A DNA stretch of 64,000 nt from Anabaena cylindrica PCC 7122 (GCF_000317695.1 NC_019771.1:1240001-1304000), one strand, 5' to 3'. Positions 18,492 to 28,539 are shown, counted from the stretch's first letter. A program made the numbers and translations. The notes: generated by a model not told the origin, from the letters alone.

Positions 18492-18631
18492 AGGATGTTT
18501 GAAAAGTATCAGAATTGATCGAGATCCCCCCTTTTTAAGGGGCTAAATTCTTCAAAGTCCCCATTTGTAAGGGGGATTTAGGGGGATCTGCGGGTGTTAG
18601 ATCCCACACGAAAAAGTATTCAAACAACCTC
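18491..18631. repeat. MITE B copy 1, abutting the tkt stop codon
   Basis: Ends GAGGATGTTTGAAAAGTAT and TATTCAAACAACCTC are inverted repeats, and TTA flanks both sides (18488-18490 and 18632-18634). The interior has the pairing runs TCCCC...GGGGGATTTAGGGGGAT. A fuller copy is at 63663-63811 and a partial one ends near 50755. Confidence 0.85.
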
Positions 18632-18710
18632 TTAGAGGATATTGACAAAAAGCTTGACTCCATTTAGCATTGACCACTGACGGCCGATATTACCGAACAA
18701 AGGTGGTGTA

Positions 18711-21700
18711 ATGGTGCAGGGGAGAAAATGTGGTCAAGTTTTAGCGATCGCTCTCTTATTATCTCATCCTCTGACAGCGATTGCATCTGTCAAAAATCTC
18801 AAAATTAATCCTGCACCATTAATAGCCCAGCAGCAAACTTTCACTCCAGCACAAGAAGAAGCAATTGCTGAAGCAAAACAATTATTTGCAGAAGCTGGAA
18901 AACTGCAACAACAAGGAACCGCAGAATCATTTCAGCAAGCAATCACCAAATATGAAGCCGCACTCAAAATTTGGCGCAAATTGGGAGTCAGTTCTTCTGA
19001 AGCAGCTACACTTGTAGGACTAGGTGGAATTTATCTTGATTTAAACCAAATTCCTAAATCCTTAGAATATTATACCCAAGCATTAGCTATTAGACGAAAT
19101 ATACAAGATACAAAAGGACAATCAACTATTCTTTTGTTTATTGGTAATGCCTACGTTAAATTAGGTGAAAAACAAAAAGCTATTGAATTTTATCAGCAAT
19201 CTCTATCTATTCTGAAAACTGAGAAAAATCAAGACTATATTATTTTTGTACTTGATGCTATTGCTAAAACTTATGCAAGTATTGGAGACACAAATAAAGC
19301 CTTAGATTATTATAATCAACAATTAGAGATTCAGCGGGCTAATAATGATCAATCTGGAGAAGCAGATACATTAGAAAGTATTGCTACGGACTATGCAAAT
19401 TTAGGAAAAATCAAACAAAGCATTAACTATTTAAATCAGTCTTTAGAAATTCGTCGTCAACTAAAAGACTTATCTGGACAAGCCAAAAATCTGGGAATGT
19501 TGGGTTTATTATATGGTTATGCTGGTCAAACAGAACTAAGTGTTAATTCCTTAAATCAAGCTTTAGAAATACAGAAAACGACACAGAAAAACCTTTCTGG
19601 GCTAGATTTACAATTGAATTTATTACAACAATCAACTATTCTTTCTAGTGTAGCTGGAACTTATCTAACTTTTTATGAATACAGCAAATCTTTAAATGCG
19701 TTTGAAAATGCACGTTCTCTACTTAAACAAATTACCAACCCTATTTTACAACCAGAATCTTTTGAAGCCAAAATTTTATATAATATTAGTCTGATTTACC
19801 GACAAACTGGTCAAAAACAAAAAGCACTTGATGTACTAAATCAAGCATTAGAACTACAACGTAAAAATAAAAATCCTGAAGAAGCCGGAACTCTGACATC
19901 TCTTGCAGATGTTTATCAATCAACGGGTGAATATCAAAAAGCAATAGATTTTTATAACCAATCATTGACAATTCAGCGACAAACGCAAAATTTTATAGAA
20001 GAAGCAAAAACTCTGAGATATCTTGCTAAAATATATCAATATTTAGGCAATTATCAATTGAGTATTGAAACTTTAAATCAAGCATTGACGAAGTTTCAAA
20101 AAATGGAAGATTTTAGTGGTTTAGCTCAAACAATGAATAGTATTGGAGATGTTTATAAAGAATCAAAAGATTATGATTCAGCGCTGAAGTATTATAATCA
20201 AGGATTAGAAATATCCCGAAAATTGGAAGATATTAACCAAGAATTAGCGATAACAACAGGGATAATTAGAGTATATGAAGAATTAAAAAATTATCCCCAA
20301 GCCTTAGATGCTGCTAACAAAATCTTAATTGCGTCACGTCAACGCAAAAATAGCTTTAGTGAAGCCACAGCCTTAGCTTATTTAGGAAGAATTTATTTAG
20401 CGTCAGGAGATGAACAAAAAGCCCTAGAAGCTTCGCGTCAGGCTTTATCTGGATTTGAAAAATTGGGTTATCCTGCGGCAGCAGCTAATATATTTGGTAA
20501 TATCGCTAAAACATACAATTCATTAAAACAGTATCAACCAGCGATTGAGACTTATCATCAGGAATTGCAACTCAGGCAAAAATTAGGCGATCGCACCGGA
20601 GAAGCTGATACACTTTACTATATCGCCCTCACAGAGCGCAATCGAGGCAATTTAGCAGCTGCTATTACCCCCATTGAAAAAACCATTCAAATAGTCGAAA
20701 GCATCCGCACCAAAGTCACCAGCCAAGACTTACGCACATCCTACTTTGCCACAGTCCAGAAATATTACCAATTCTACATCGACCTGTTGATGCAACTGCA
20801 CAAACAACAACCAGCAAAAGGTTATAATGCGATCGCACTCCAAGCCAGCGAACGCGCCCGCGCCCGGAGTTTATTAGAAATCCTCAACGAAGCCAATGCA
20901 GACATCCGCCAAGGTGTAGATCCTCAACTCTTCAGCCAAGAACGCAACCTCCAACAACAACTTGATGCTTTAGAAAAACGCCGCATTGAAATATCCAGCA
21001 AACCTGACAGCACCAAACAAGAACAAGCATTCCAACAAGAAACAACCAATCTATTAGAACAATATCGCCAAATCCAAGCAAAAATTCGCGCCATCAGCCC
21101 TCGTTACGCAGCCCTCACCCAACCCCAGCCATTAACACTCAAAGAAATTCAACAGCAAGTATTAGATGAAAACACCTTGCTTTTAGAATACTCCCTTGGT
21201 GAAGAACGCAGTTATCTTTGGGCAATTACAAAAACAAGTATTTCTAGTTATGAACTTCCTGAAAGTGCAGAAATAGAAACCCTAATTAAAAACTTCCGTA
21301 ACGAAATTGTCAAACCTACATCAAATAAAAAAACAATAACTAAAGCAGCTGCATCTTTAACCCAAATATTGTTAACACCCATAGCCCAACAATTAGGAAA
21401 AAAACGCTTAGTTATAGTTGGTGATGGTGCATTGCAATATGTCCCGTTCGCAGCTTTAACAATCCCAAATACCCAAACATACCAACCATTAATTCTTAAT
21501 CACGAAATTATCACTTTACCATCAGCTTCTACAGTTGCACTACTGAGACGGGAACAACAAACAAAGAAAACTGCAACCAAAACCTTAGCACTCTTAGCCG
21601 ATCCAGTATTTACAAAAGATGATGAAAGGCTCAATATTGATAGACAATTACCCAAAAGCCAGGAAAATAACAACTTAAATACCCTAGCATTAAAAAGAGC

Positions 21701-22301
21701 CACACTCAATACAGCTATTAAATTTCAAAGATTACCTTTTACCCGCCAAGAAGCCCAAGAAATTTTAGAATTAGTTCCAGAAAATCAAAAATTACAAGCT
21801 TATGATTTTGCGGCTAATCGAGAATTTGTTACCAATACACAACTAAGCCAATATCGGATTTTACACTTTGCAACTCACGGGATTCTTAACAGCGAACAAC
21901 CAGAATTATCAGGAATAGTTTTATCTCTATTTGATGATCAAGGAAAACCGCAAAATGGTTTTTTACGCCTTCATGATATATTCAACCTGAACCTATCAGC
22001 AGATTTGGTAGTTTTGAGTGCTTGTCAAACAGGTTTAGGACAGCAAATCAAAGGAGAAGGATTGGTAGGATTAACAAGGGGATTTATGTATGCAGGTAGT
22101 CCTAGAGTTGTAGTCAGTTTGTGGAATGTCGATGATCAAGCCACAGCATTACTAATGCGGAAATTTTATCAAAAAATGCTCAAAGATGGCTTGAAACCCC
22201 CTGCGGCATTGAGACAAGCGCAGATTGAGATGTTGCAGGATGAACGTTTTTCTAAACCTGATTATTGGGCAGCTTTTACCTTACAGGGTGAATGGAGGTA
22301 A
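18711..22301 (+). CDS. Exported TPR protein with C-terminal CHAT protease-like domain (1)
   Basis: A 1196-residue protein. An N-terminal signal peptide (VLAIALLLSHPLTAIAS) is followed by roughly fourteen TPR units to about residue 660, with recurrent SLEYYTQALAIRR and DYYNQQLEIQR phrases. A coiled coil precedes a CHAT (caspase HetF-associated) domain in the last about 300 residues. The predicted His-Cys dyad is visible as HFATHG near 1056 and LSACQTG near 1104. CHAT proteins are caspase-clan peptidases; HetF, which acts in heterocyst formation, is the best-known cyanobacterial one. AAGGTGG precedes the ATG. The signal peptide implies a periplasmic or secreted protease. Confidence 0.9.
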   Translation: MVQGRKCGQVLAIALLLSHPLTAIASVKNLKINPAPLIAQQQTFTPAQEEAIAEAKQLFAEAGKLQQQGTAESFQQAITKYEAALKIWRKLGVSSSEAATLVGLGGIYLDLNQIPKSLEYYTQALAIRRNIQDTKGQSTILLFIGNAYVKLGEKQKAIEFYQQSLSILKTEKNQDYIIFVLDAIAKTYASIGDTNKALDYYNQQLEIQRANNDQSGEADTLESIATDYANLGKIKQSINYLNQSLEIRRQLKDLSGQAKNLGMLGLLYGYAGQTELSVNSLNQALEIQKTTQKNLSGLDLQLNLLQQSTILSSVAGTYLTFYEYSKSLNAFENARSLLKQITNPILQPESFEAKILYNISLIYRQTGQKQKALDVLNQALELQRKNKNPEEAGTLTSLADVYQSTGEYQKAIDFYNQSLTIQRQTQNFIEEAKTLRYLAKIYQYLGNYQLSIETLNQALTKFQKMEDFSGLAQTMNSIGDVYKESKDYDSALKYYNQGLEISRKLEDINQELAITTGIIRVYEELKNYPQALDAANKILIASRQRKNSFSEATALAYLGRIYLASGDEQKALEASRQALSGFEKLGYPAAAANIFGNIAKTYNSLKQYQPAIETYHQELQLRQKLGDRTGEADTLYYIALTERNRGNLAAAITPIEKTIQIVESIRTKVTSQDLRTSYFATVQKYYQFYIDLLMQLHKQQPAKGYNAIALQASERARARSLLEILNEANADIRQGVDPQLFSQERNLQQQLDALEKRRIEISSKPDSTKQEQAFQQETTNLLEQYRQIQAKIRAISPRYAALTQPQPLTLKEIQQQVLDENTLLLEYSLGEERSYLWAITKTSISSYELPESAEIETLIKNFRNEIVKPTSNKKTITKAAASLTQILLTPIAQQLGKKRLVIVGDGALQYVPFAALTIPNTQTYQPLILNHEIITLPSASTVALLRREQQTKKTATKTLALLADPVFTKDDERLNIDRQLPKSQENNNLNTLALKRATLNTAIKFQRLPFTRQEAQEILELVPENQKLQAYDFAANREFVTNTQLSQYRILHFATHGILNSEQPELSGIVLSLFDDQGKPQNGFLRLHDIFNLNLSADLVVLSACQTGLGQQIKGEGLVGLTRGFMYAGSPRVVVSLWNVDDQATALLMRKFYQKMLKDGLKPPAALRQAQIEMLQDERFSKPDYWAAFTLQGEWR

Positions 22302-22504
22302 TAATAGTCATGATTGATGTAAGGATTCAGGATACAGAATTTTTGAGATAGTAGGGAACTCTTAACAGAAGAGAAAAATATTCTTCCTTCTTTCTCCTGA
22401 CTCCTGACTCCTGACTCCTTACGTCATAATTTGTAATCTGGAAAATCACCCCAAGAAGCTGAAAGATTGAGTATGCAAAATTATTAGAGATTTAGTATAA
22501 TTCA
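22302..22504. repeat. Intergenic repeat with heptamer run (repeat H)
   Basis: From about 22316 to 22428 lies an element starting TGATGTAAGGATTCAGGAT and ending in CTCCTGA heptamers and CTCCTTACGTCA, which are inverse-similar. The interior AACTCTTAACA...GAGAAAAATA is shared with the broken copy at 13796-14000. Confidence 0.65.
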
Positions 22505-25321
22505 ATGCCAAAACTAGTTCTCTCATTTTTTAGCGATCATTGCACTCTCGCATTCTTAATGGGCATACTTTTCTTTTCCTACCCTGGATTAGCAATTGCT
22601 GGATATCAGCCCATAGCAGAAACACTATCCCTAGATGCAAAACGTGCTGCGGCTAAAAAAGCTGATCAGGAAGGGTTGCAACTTGAACGGCAAGGCACAG
22701 CAGAATCACGGCGACAGGCAATTGATAAATGGCAAACAGTCTTAAAGTTATGGCAACAAATAGGTGACACTAACAACGAAGCTAAAACCCTCTACAATAT
22801 CGGCTTAGTTTATTCTGATTTAGGAGAAAAGCACAAAGCACTTGAATTGTTAAAACAGGCGCTACCTCTGATGCAAAAGGTAGGTAATAAAGAAGGTGAA
22901 GCTAGAATCTTCAGTCAAATTGGCAGAGTTTACAATTTATTAGGAGAAGAATATGAGGCACTGACATTTTTAAATCAAGCACTAATTCTCATCCAGAAAA
23001 TAAATAATAAAAAAGATGAAGCCACTGCCCTCAATAATATTGGTAAAATCTACTCTCATTTAGGAGATAAACAAAAAGCATTAGAATACTACCATCAGGC
23101 ATTACCTCTCAGAAGGGCTGCGGGTGATAAAAGAGGCGAAGCCATAACTATTAATAATATTGGTTTAGTTTATTCTTACTTGGGAGAGAAAAAGAAAGCA
23201 CTGGAATACTATCACCAGGCATTACCTCTTATGCAGCAGACAAATAATCAAGATGGTGAAGCTGCTACTCTCAATTACATTGGTAGGGTTTACAGTTATT
23301 TAGGAGAAAAACAGAAGGCATTAGCTTTTTTTGAAAAAGCATTACCTCTCACCAAACAAACAGGTAACAGAGGCAGCGAAGCCGCTACTCTGAATAATAT
23401 TGCCTTAACTTACTCAAATTTAGGAAATAACAGCAAAGCACTAGAATACTATCAGCAGGCATTGTTCTTAAGAGAGGCAGTAAGCGATATCAGTGGCAAA
23501 GCGATCACCTTGACTGGCATGGGTAAAGTTTACGCCAATTTAGGAGATGACAACAAGGCAATGGCGTACTATCAACAGGCGCTACCCTTGAGACAAGCAG
23601 TAGGAGATAAAGAGGGTGAGGCTAATACTCTTTTTAATATTGCAGATTTAGAACGCGATCGCGGGAACTTGCAAGCAGCACTGATCCAAATTGAAGCCGC
23701 AATCCAAATTATTGAAGATTTACGTACCAACATCGCCAGTAAACTTTTACGTGCTTTCTACTTTGCCACACAGCACAAGGTTTATGCCTTCTATATTGAC
23801 TTATTGATGCAACTGCACAAACAGCAACCAGCAAAGGGTTATGATGCGATCGCACTCCAAGCCAGTGAAAGCACCCGCGCCCGCAGTCTATTAGAATTGC
23901 TGGCAGAAGCCAAAGTCGATATCCGCCAAGGCGTAGATCCAAACTTACTCGCAGCAGAAAGCAACCTACGAAAAAAATTTGATGCTGTCGAACAACAGCG
24001 GCTAGATTTACTCAATAGTCAACACACCCAAAAACAAATCCAACTCATAGAAACAGAAATTGCTGCACTTATAGATCAATACAGAGAACTGAAAGCAAAA
24101 ATCCGCACTAGCAGTCCGCGTTATGCCGCCTTAACTCAGCCCCAACCCCTGAAACTCACAGAAATTCAGCAGCAAGTATTAGACAAAGATACTTTGCTAT
24201 TGCAATACTTTCTAGGAGAAAAACGCAGTTATCTTTGGGTAATTAGCAAAACCAATATCTCCAGTTATGAACTACCCAACCGTACTCAAATTGAAGCCGC
24301 AGCCCAAAAATTTTCCGTAGCTTTAACCGCACCCAGTCAGAGAAATAACTTTGTCCAAATAGCGAAAGCAGCAACACCATTAACGCAAATGCTTCTACCC
24401 CCGGCTGCGACAATATCACAACACAAACGCTTAGTCATCGTTAGCGATGGTGCATTACAGTATCTACCATTTGGGGCGCTAACCACAAGCAGCAACTATG
24501 AACCATTACTACTCAAACACGAAATTATCTCTCTCCCCTCAGCTTCCACACTAGCCATCATTCGACGTGAACACCAAGGACGTAAATTACCTCCCAAAAA
24601 ACTAGCTGTAATTGCAGATCCCGTATTTAGTCAATCTGACGAACGCCTCACAGTTAAAAAAACTCCACTTTCCCAACTATCACCAACTAATAATATAAAT
24701 ACCCTAGCTTTAAACAGATCCGTCAATAATTATAGTGTTAAATTTGATCGTCTGCGCTTTACCCGCAAGGAAGCAGACAAGATTTTAGAATTAGTACCTG
24801 AAGATCAGCGGTTGCAAGTTTTAGGTTTTGCTGCTAACCGTGATTTCGTTACCAGTAACCAACTCAGTCAATATCAAATTGTTCATTTTGCAACTCACGG
24901 AATCATCAATAATCAAAGGCCAGAATTATCTGGGGTAGTCTTATCACTGTTTGACGAACAAGGTAAACCCCAAAATGGCTTTTTGCGACTACTTGATTTT
25001 TATAACCTCTATCTACCCGTGGAATTAGTTGTACTCAGTGCTTGTCAAACAGGCTGGGGTGAAAATATTCGCGGAGAAGGATTAGTGGGATTAACAACAG
25101 CATTTATGTATGCAGGTAGTCCCCGCGTAATCATGAGTTTATGGAGTGTAGATGATGAAGGAACTTCCATATTAATGCAGAAATTTTACCAAAAGATGTT
25201 AAAAGAAAATTTAAAACCTGCTTCGGCATTACGTCAATCACAAATTGAAATGTGGCAAGAACAAAAATGGAATTCCCCATTTTATTGGGCTGCATTTATG
25301 TTACAAGGTGAGTGGCGATAA
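22505..25321 (+). CDS. Exported TPR protein with C-terminal CHAT protease-like domain (2)
   Basis: A 938-residue paralogue of the preceding gene. A signal-like hydrophobic start (LAFLMGILFFSYPGLAIAG) is followed by eight regular 40-residue TPR units (LGEKQKALEYYHQALPLMQ type) and a CHAT domain. The predicted His lies in HFATHGI near 797 and Cys in LSACQTGW near 845. The linker and CHAT halves are much more similar between the two paralogues (KVYAFYIDLLMQLHKQQPAKG, RYAALTQPQPL) than the TPR halves, as expected if the repeats select different targets. It is separated from the first gene by 203 bases. Confidence 0.9.
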   Translation: MPKLVLSFFSDHCTLAFLMGILFFSYPGLAIAGYQPIAETLSLDAKRAAAKKADQEGLQLERQGTAESRRQAIDKWQTVLKLWQQIGDTNNEAKTLYNIGLVYSDLGEKHKALELLKQALPLMQKVGNKEGEARIFSQIGRVYNLLGEEYEALTFLNQALILIQKINNKKDEATALNNIGKIYSHLGDKQKALEYYHQALPLRRAAGDKRGEAITINNIGLVYSYLGEKKKALEYYHQALPLMQQTNNQDGEAATLNYIGRVYSYLGEKQKALAFFEKALPLTKQTGNRGSEAATLNNIALTYSNLGNNSKALEYYQQALFLREAVSDISGKAITLTGMGKVYANLGDDNKAMAYYQQALPLRQAVGDKEGEANTLFNIADLERDRGNLQAALIQIEAAIQIIEDLRTNIASKLLRAFYFATQHKVYAFYIDLLMQLHKQQPAKGYDAIALQASESTRARSLLELLAEAKVDIRQGVDPNLLAAESNLRKKFDAVEQQRLDLLNSQHTQKQIQLIETEIAALIDQYRELKAKIRTSSPRYAALTQPQPLKLTEIQQQVLDKDTLLLQYFLGEKRSYLWVISKTNISSYELPNRTQIEAAAQKFSVALTAPSQRNNFVQIAKAATPLTQMLLPPAATISQHKRLVIVSDGALQYLPFGALTTSSNYEPLLLKHEIISLPSASTLAIIRREHQGRKLPPKKLAVIADPVFSQSDERLTVKKTPLSQLSPTNNINTLALNRSVNNYSVKFDRLRFTRKEADKILELVPEDQRLQVLGFAANRDFVTSNQLSQYQIVHFATHGIINNQRPELSGVVLSLFDEQGKPQNGFLRLLDFYNLYLPVELVVLSACQTGWGENIRGEGLVGLTTAFMYAGSPRVIMSLWSVDDEGTSILMQKFYQKMLKENLKPASALRQSQIEMWQEQKWNSPFYWAAFMLQGEWR

Positions 25322-25357
25322 TTCAATAAATTACAGTATTAATCGAAGTCTTTATTT

Positions 25358-26518
25358 CTAAAAAATATCAGCAGGATCAGCAGATTGTAATTTTTGCATG
25401 GCTATCAATGCAGAAATAGAACACATCAATGTCGTCAGAATAAATATCAAAACTGCTCTTTGTAAAGTCATCATGATTGGTAACAGAGTTGCCTGTTTAG
25501 TAATCATATATAAACATTGAGCAATAGTAATTCCAGGAATAAAGCCAATAGCTGCTAGAATTAATGCTTCTTGAAATACCACACCAAGTAAATAGCTATT
25601 TTTAAAACCTATTGCTTTCAAAGTTGCATATTCTGGTAAATGATCAGAAACATCACTATAGAGAATTTGATACACAATTACCGCGCCAACCATAAAGCCA
25701 ATGATTGCACCTAATGTAAAGGTAAATCCTACAGGTGTACTAGTATTCCAAAAGCTTTTTTCCCTAGCCATGAACTCCTGTTTAGAAATAATTTGAACGT
25801 CATTCGGGAGTTTAGCTTTTAAATTGGCTATTACCCAATCTAAATTTGCTCTAGGTTCTAACTTAATTAATCCAAAATCAATTAATCCTCTCTCTCTCTT
25901 TTTTCCAAATAAACGCAGAAAATTGACATCACTAGTGATGATATTTCCATTTACACCAAAAGAAGTACCTAAACGGAATAAACCCACAACATTAACTTGA
26001 CGATTGTTTAATTCTGTGGTGACAGTATTATTAGTTTGAATTTGGGAAACAACAGTACCAAATTCTTTACGAGAACCACGATCAAATAAAACAGTATCTG
26101 CCTCTCTTAATTTGTTTAAATTCTCTTTAACTCCAGCTAGATTTACTACTTGTTCTTCTGGATTAAAGCCAATAGCATAAATATTCCAAGTTTGTTGATT
26201 ATCAGGATTTTTCCAGGGAAGAGAACCTAAATAAATAGGACTTACAGATTGTACACCTGTAAAACCTAATGTTTGATATAATCTCCTTTGGGAAAATTGA
26301 TCTAATGAAATTAAGGATTTATAGCGAGAACTAACTAAAACAATTTCTCCTTCTAAACTGTTATGTAGTTGTACTGCACCATCAAATAAAGCTTCAAGAA
26401 TACCAAGTTGTAAAAACATTAACACATCTGCAAAAGCAATACCAGCAATAGCAACTAGCATTCTGGATTTTTCTCTTGACAACTGTAACCATGCTAGTGG
26501 TATTTTACGTTTCCACAT
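25358..26518 (-). CDS. devC: DevC-type ABC exporter permease
   Basis: A 386-residue protein matching DevC of the heterocyst glycolipid exporter and its paralogues. The start MWKRKIPLAWLQLSREKSRM is characteristic, one membrane helix follows (MLVAIAGIAFADVLMFLQLG), then a large MacB-like periplasmic domain (about 45-265) and three C-terminal helices with the FtsX/MacB phrase YATLKAIGFKNSYL. It would pair with DevB and an ATPase to drive TolC-linked export. Here no devA follows: the next gene is convergent. An old tight operon with devB is now interrupted by MITE C. Confidence 0.88.
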   Translation of the reverse strand: MWKRKIPLAWLQLSREKSRMLVAIAGIAFADVLMFLQLGILEALFDGAVQLHNSLEGEIVLVSSRYKSLISLDQFSQRRLYQTLGFTGVQSVSPIYLGSLPWKNPDNQQTWNIYAIGFNPEEQVVNLAGVKENLNKLREADTVLFDRGSRKEFGTVVSQIQTNNTVTTELNNRQVNVVGLFRLGTSFGVNGNIITSDVNFLRLFGKKRERGLIDFGLIKLEPRANLDWVIANLKAKLPNDVQIISKQEFMAREKSFWNTSTPVGFTFTLGAIIGFMVGAVIVYQILYSDVSDHLPEYATLKAIGFKNSYLLGVVFQEALILAAIGFIPGITIAQCLYMITKQATLLPIMMTLQRAVLIFILTTLMCSISALIAMQKLQSADPADIF

Positions 26519-26546
26519 ATTTTTTTCTAATCCGAATTATTATTTA

Positions 26547-26673
26547 TACTAAAAACGGCTAATATCTCGACTTTATAGATAACAAGATTCAAAGGAAAAA
26601 CTCCAATAAAAACTCTGCGTTTACCTCAGCGAACCTCTGCGTTTAAAAGTAAAGTTCCCAACCGTTTTTAGTA
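26547..26673 (-). repeat. MITE C copy 1 between devB and devC
   Basis: Ends TACTAAAAACGGCTAATATC and TTCCCAACCGTTTTTAGTA carry perfect inverted repeats of about 12 bases flanked by TA on both sides (26545-26546, 26674-26675). The core contains the 'ctctgcg' repeat. The devB stop codon lies inside its edge. Confidence 0.88.
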
Positions 26674-27879
26674 TAATTGAATTGCTACTTTTACTTTAGA
26701 GTTAGTTAAAGTCTTAACTCGTTGACTAGATTCTGGATTGAGGCGAATTTTAACTTCTACAACTCGCGCATCTATATCAGCCGCAGGATCAGTATTGAGT
26801 ACATCTTTCTTGGCGATTAATAATCCTACTTCTTCAACAGTTCCTGCTAATCTTCCCGGTAAATTGAGTTGAGTGATAGTTGCTGATTGTCCTATTTTTA
26901 CGCTATTAATATCGGCTTCATATACTTCAGCAACTACATACATTTGCTCAGTTTGTCCAATTTCTACAATGCCTTTATCGCTGACAATTTCTCCTCCCCA
27001 AGTATGAATTTTCAGAATTTTTCCATTTTGGGGAGAATGCACATAAGCTAAATCTACATCTGCTTGGGCTTCATGGACTGCGGCTTTTGCACTTTCTATT
27101 TCGGCTACTGCTATTTGGATATCGGTGGGACGTATTTCTGCAATTTGATTTAAAGTTGCACTGGCTTGTTTGAGTTTTTCTCTGATAGTTTCTGATGTTT
27201 GTATCCGGTTAGCAATAGCTTCTTTTAAACTTGCTTGTGCTGTTTCTAAAATTAATTTTTTACTGTCACGAATAGATGTAGAAATAGCACCTTCTACTTG
27301 TAAATATTCATAGCGTTGATATTCTAATTGAGCATTTTTTACTTCTGCTTCCAATCGTTTGACTGTGGCTATTCTTGCTGCACTTTGCTGACGTAATTCT
27401 GCTTCTAATTCACTAACTGTCGCTATTTGGGTGGCAATTTCTCCCTGTTTTGCGCCAGCTTTTACCCGTGCTAATTGAGATTCGGCTACTTTGACCTGTT
27501 GCTTGGCGCGATTTAGTGCGGCTAAACGGCGATTGCTACTATCCAAAATAGCAATTACTTGTCCTTTTTTAATACTTTCACCTTGCTTAACTAATAGTTT
27601 ATCAACTCGGTTACTACCTGCAATTTGCGACACAGACACTTGAATCACTTCCCCTTGGGGTTCAATTCTTCCCAAAGCCGTAACCGCTTTAATTGCTGGA
27701 AGACTTTCTGCTGCTAGGGTGTTATCTTGCTGGGTGCTATTTTGTCTACTGATTAAAAAATATGATGATGCTGCAATACTGGTGACAGCTAAAACTAGAG
27801 TACTGATAATTAGCGATCTTTTTTGGATACCCGCAGGGCTTTTGTCAGTTCGCTTAGAGTCTGGGTAAAAATTCTGCAC
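26668..27879 (-). CDS. devB: DevB/HlyD-type membrane fusion protein
   Basis: A 403-residue adaptor. It has one N-terminal membrane helix (LIISTLVLAVTSIAASSYFL), a lipoyl/biotinyl-like half (AVTALGRIEPQGEV to KKGQVIAILDS), long coiled coils (about 110-255, Ala/Gln/Glu-rich) and beta-barrel and C-terminal domains (DVDLAYVHSPQNGKILKIH, GQSATITQLNLPGRL). GTG 27879 has AGGTGG eight bases upstream. Its last residue and stop (TAC TAA) come from MITE C: without the element the protein would end QLNNNSD and stop seven bases before devC. Role: bridging the inner-membrane exporter to an outer-membrane TolC-like channel. Confidence 0.9.
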   Translation of the reverse strand: MQNFYPDSKRTDKSPAGIQKRSLIISTLVLAVTSIAASSYFLISRQNSTQQDNTLAAESLPAIKAVTALGRIEPQGEVIQVSVSQIAGSNRVDKLLVKQGESIKKGQVIAILDSSNRRLAALNRAKQQVKVAESQLARVKAGAKQGEIATQIATVSELEAELRQQSAARIATVKRLEAEVKNAQLEYQRYEYLQVEGAISTSIRDSKKLILETAQASLKEAIANRIQTSETIREKLKQASATLNQIAEIRPTDIQIAVAEIESAKAAVHEAQADVDLAYVHSPQNGKILKIHTWGGEIVSDKGIVEIGQTEQMYVVAEVYEADINSVKIGQSATITQLNLPGRLAGTVEEVGLLIAKKDVLNTDPAADIDARVVEVKIRLNPESSQRVKTLTNSKVKVAIQLY

Positions 27880-27941
27880 TTAAGTCACCACCTGAGCTAA
27901 TTTACTCAATTAAGTTAATTAAACTATTTTTATTCAACTTG

Positions 27942-27951
27942 TTGTATACAA
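27942..27951. promoter_or_regulatory. Palindromic operator candidate between devB and padR
   Basis: TTGTATACAA is a perfect 10-base palindrome in the 114-base divergent spacer. PadR regulators usually bind palindromes between themselves and the exporter they control, so this is a reasonable operator candidate. Confidence 0.4.
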
Positions 27952-27993
27952 AATTTAGTGTAACCTAAAGAAGATATCTGTCAAGTAGTTTTT

Positions 27994-28539
27994 ATGGGTT
28001 TACCGCAAGCCATTTTGACCTGTTTAATTGAAAAACCCCATAGTGGCTATGACCTTTCCAAGGTATTTAGCGAATCAATCGGTTGTTTTTGGAACACATC
28101 ACAGCAGCAAATTTACCGAGAACTAAACAAATTAGAATCACAAGAGTTAATAGTCTCCGAGATTATTCCCCGTCAAGGACGCTTAGATAAAAAAATCTAC
28201 TCAATTACAGAACTAGGTAAACAGCATTTATTAGAATGGATGCGACAACCCAGCGAACCCGACATAATTAGAGAAGACATATTAGTAAAAGTTTTTTCTG
28301 GTAGTTTAGTACCAGCTAGTGTACTGATAGAAGATGTAAAACGCCGTCGTCAAATACATATAGAAAAATTGTCCAAATATCGACAAATTGAGCAAGAGAA
28401 ATTCCCTAATCCAGAAGCATTAACTAGAAAAGAAAAACTCAGACATTTAGTATTAAATGCTGGTATTCGTTATGAATTAGAATGGATAGATTGGTGTGAT
28501 GAAGCCTTAGAAATTATCAAAGATACTCAACAAGAATAA
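27994..28539 (+). CDS. PadR-family transcriptional regulator
   Basis: A 181-residue protein. The N-terminal winged helix has the PadR signature (ILTCLIEKPHSGYDLSKVF, then QQIYRELNKLESQELI and RLDKKIYSITELGKQHL). The C-terminal helical dimerisation region (Vir_C-like) starts near 90. PadR proteins are usually ligand-sensitive repressors of exporters or detoxification genes. It is divergent from devB, so devBC is its likely target together with itself. Confidence 0.9.
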   Translation: MGLPQAILTCLIEKPHSGYDLSKVFSESIGCFWNTSQQQIYRELNKLESQELIVSEIIPRQGRLDKKIYSITELGKQHLLEWMRQPSEPDIIREDILVKVFSGSLVPASVLIEDVKRRRQIHIEKLSKYRQIEQEKFPNPEALTRKEKLRHLVLNAGIRYELEWIDWCDEALEIIKDTQQE

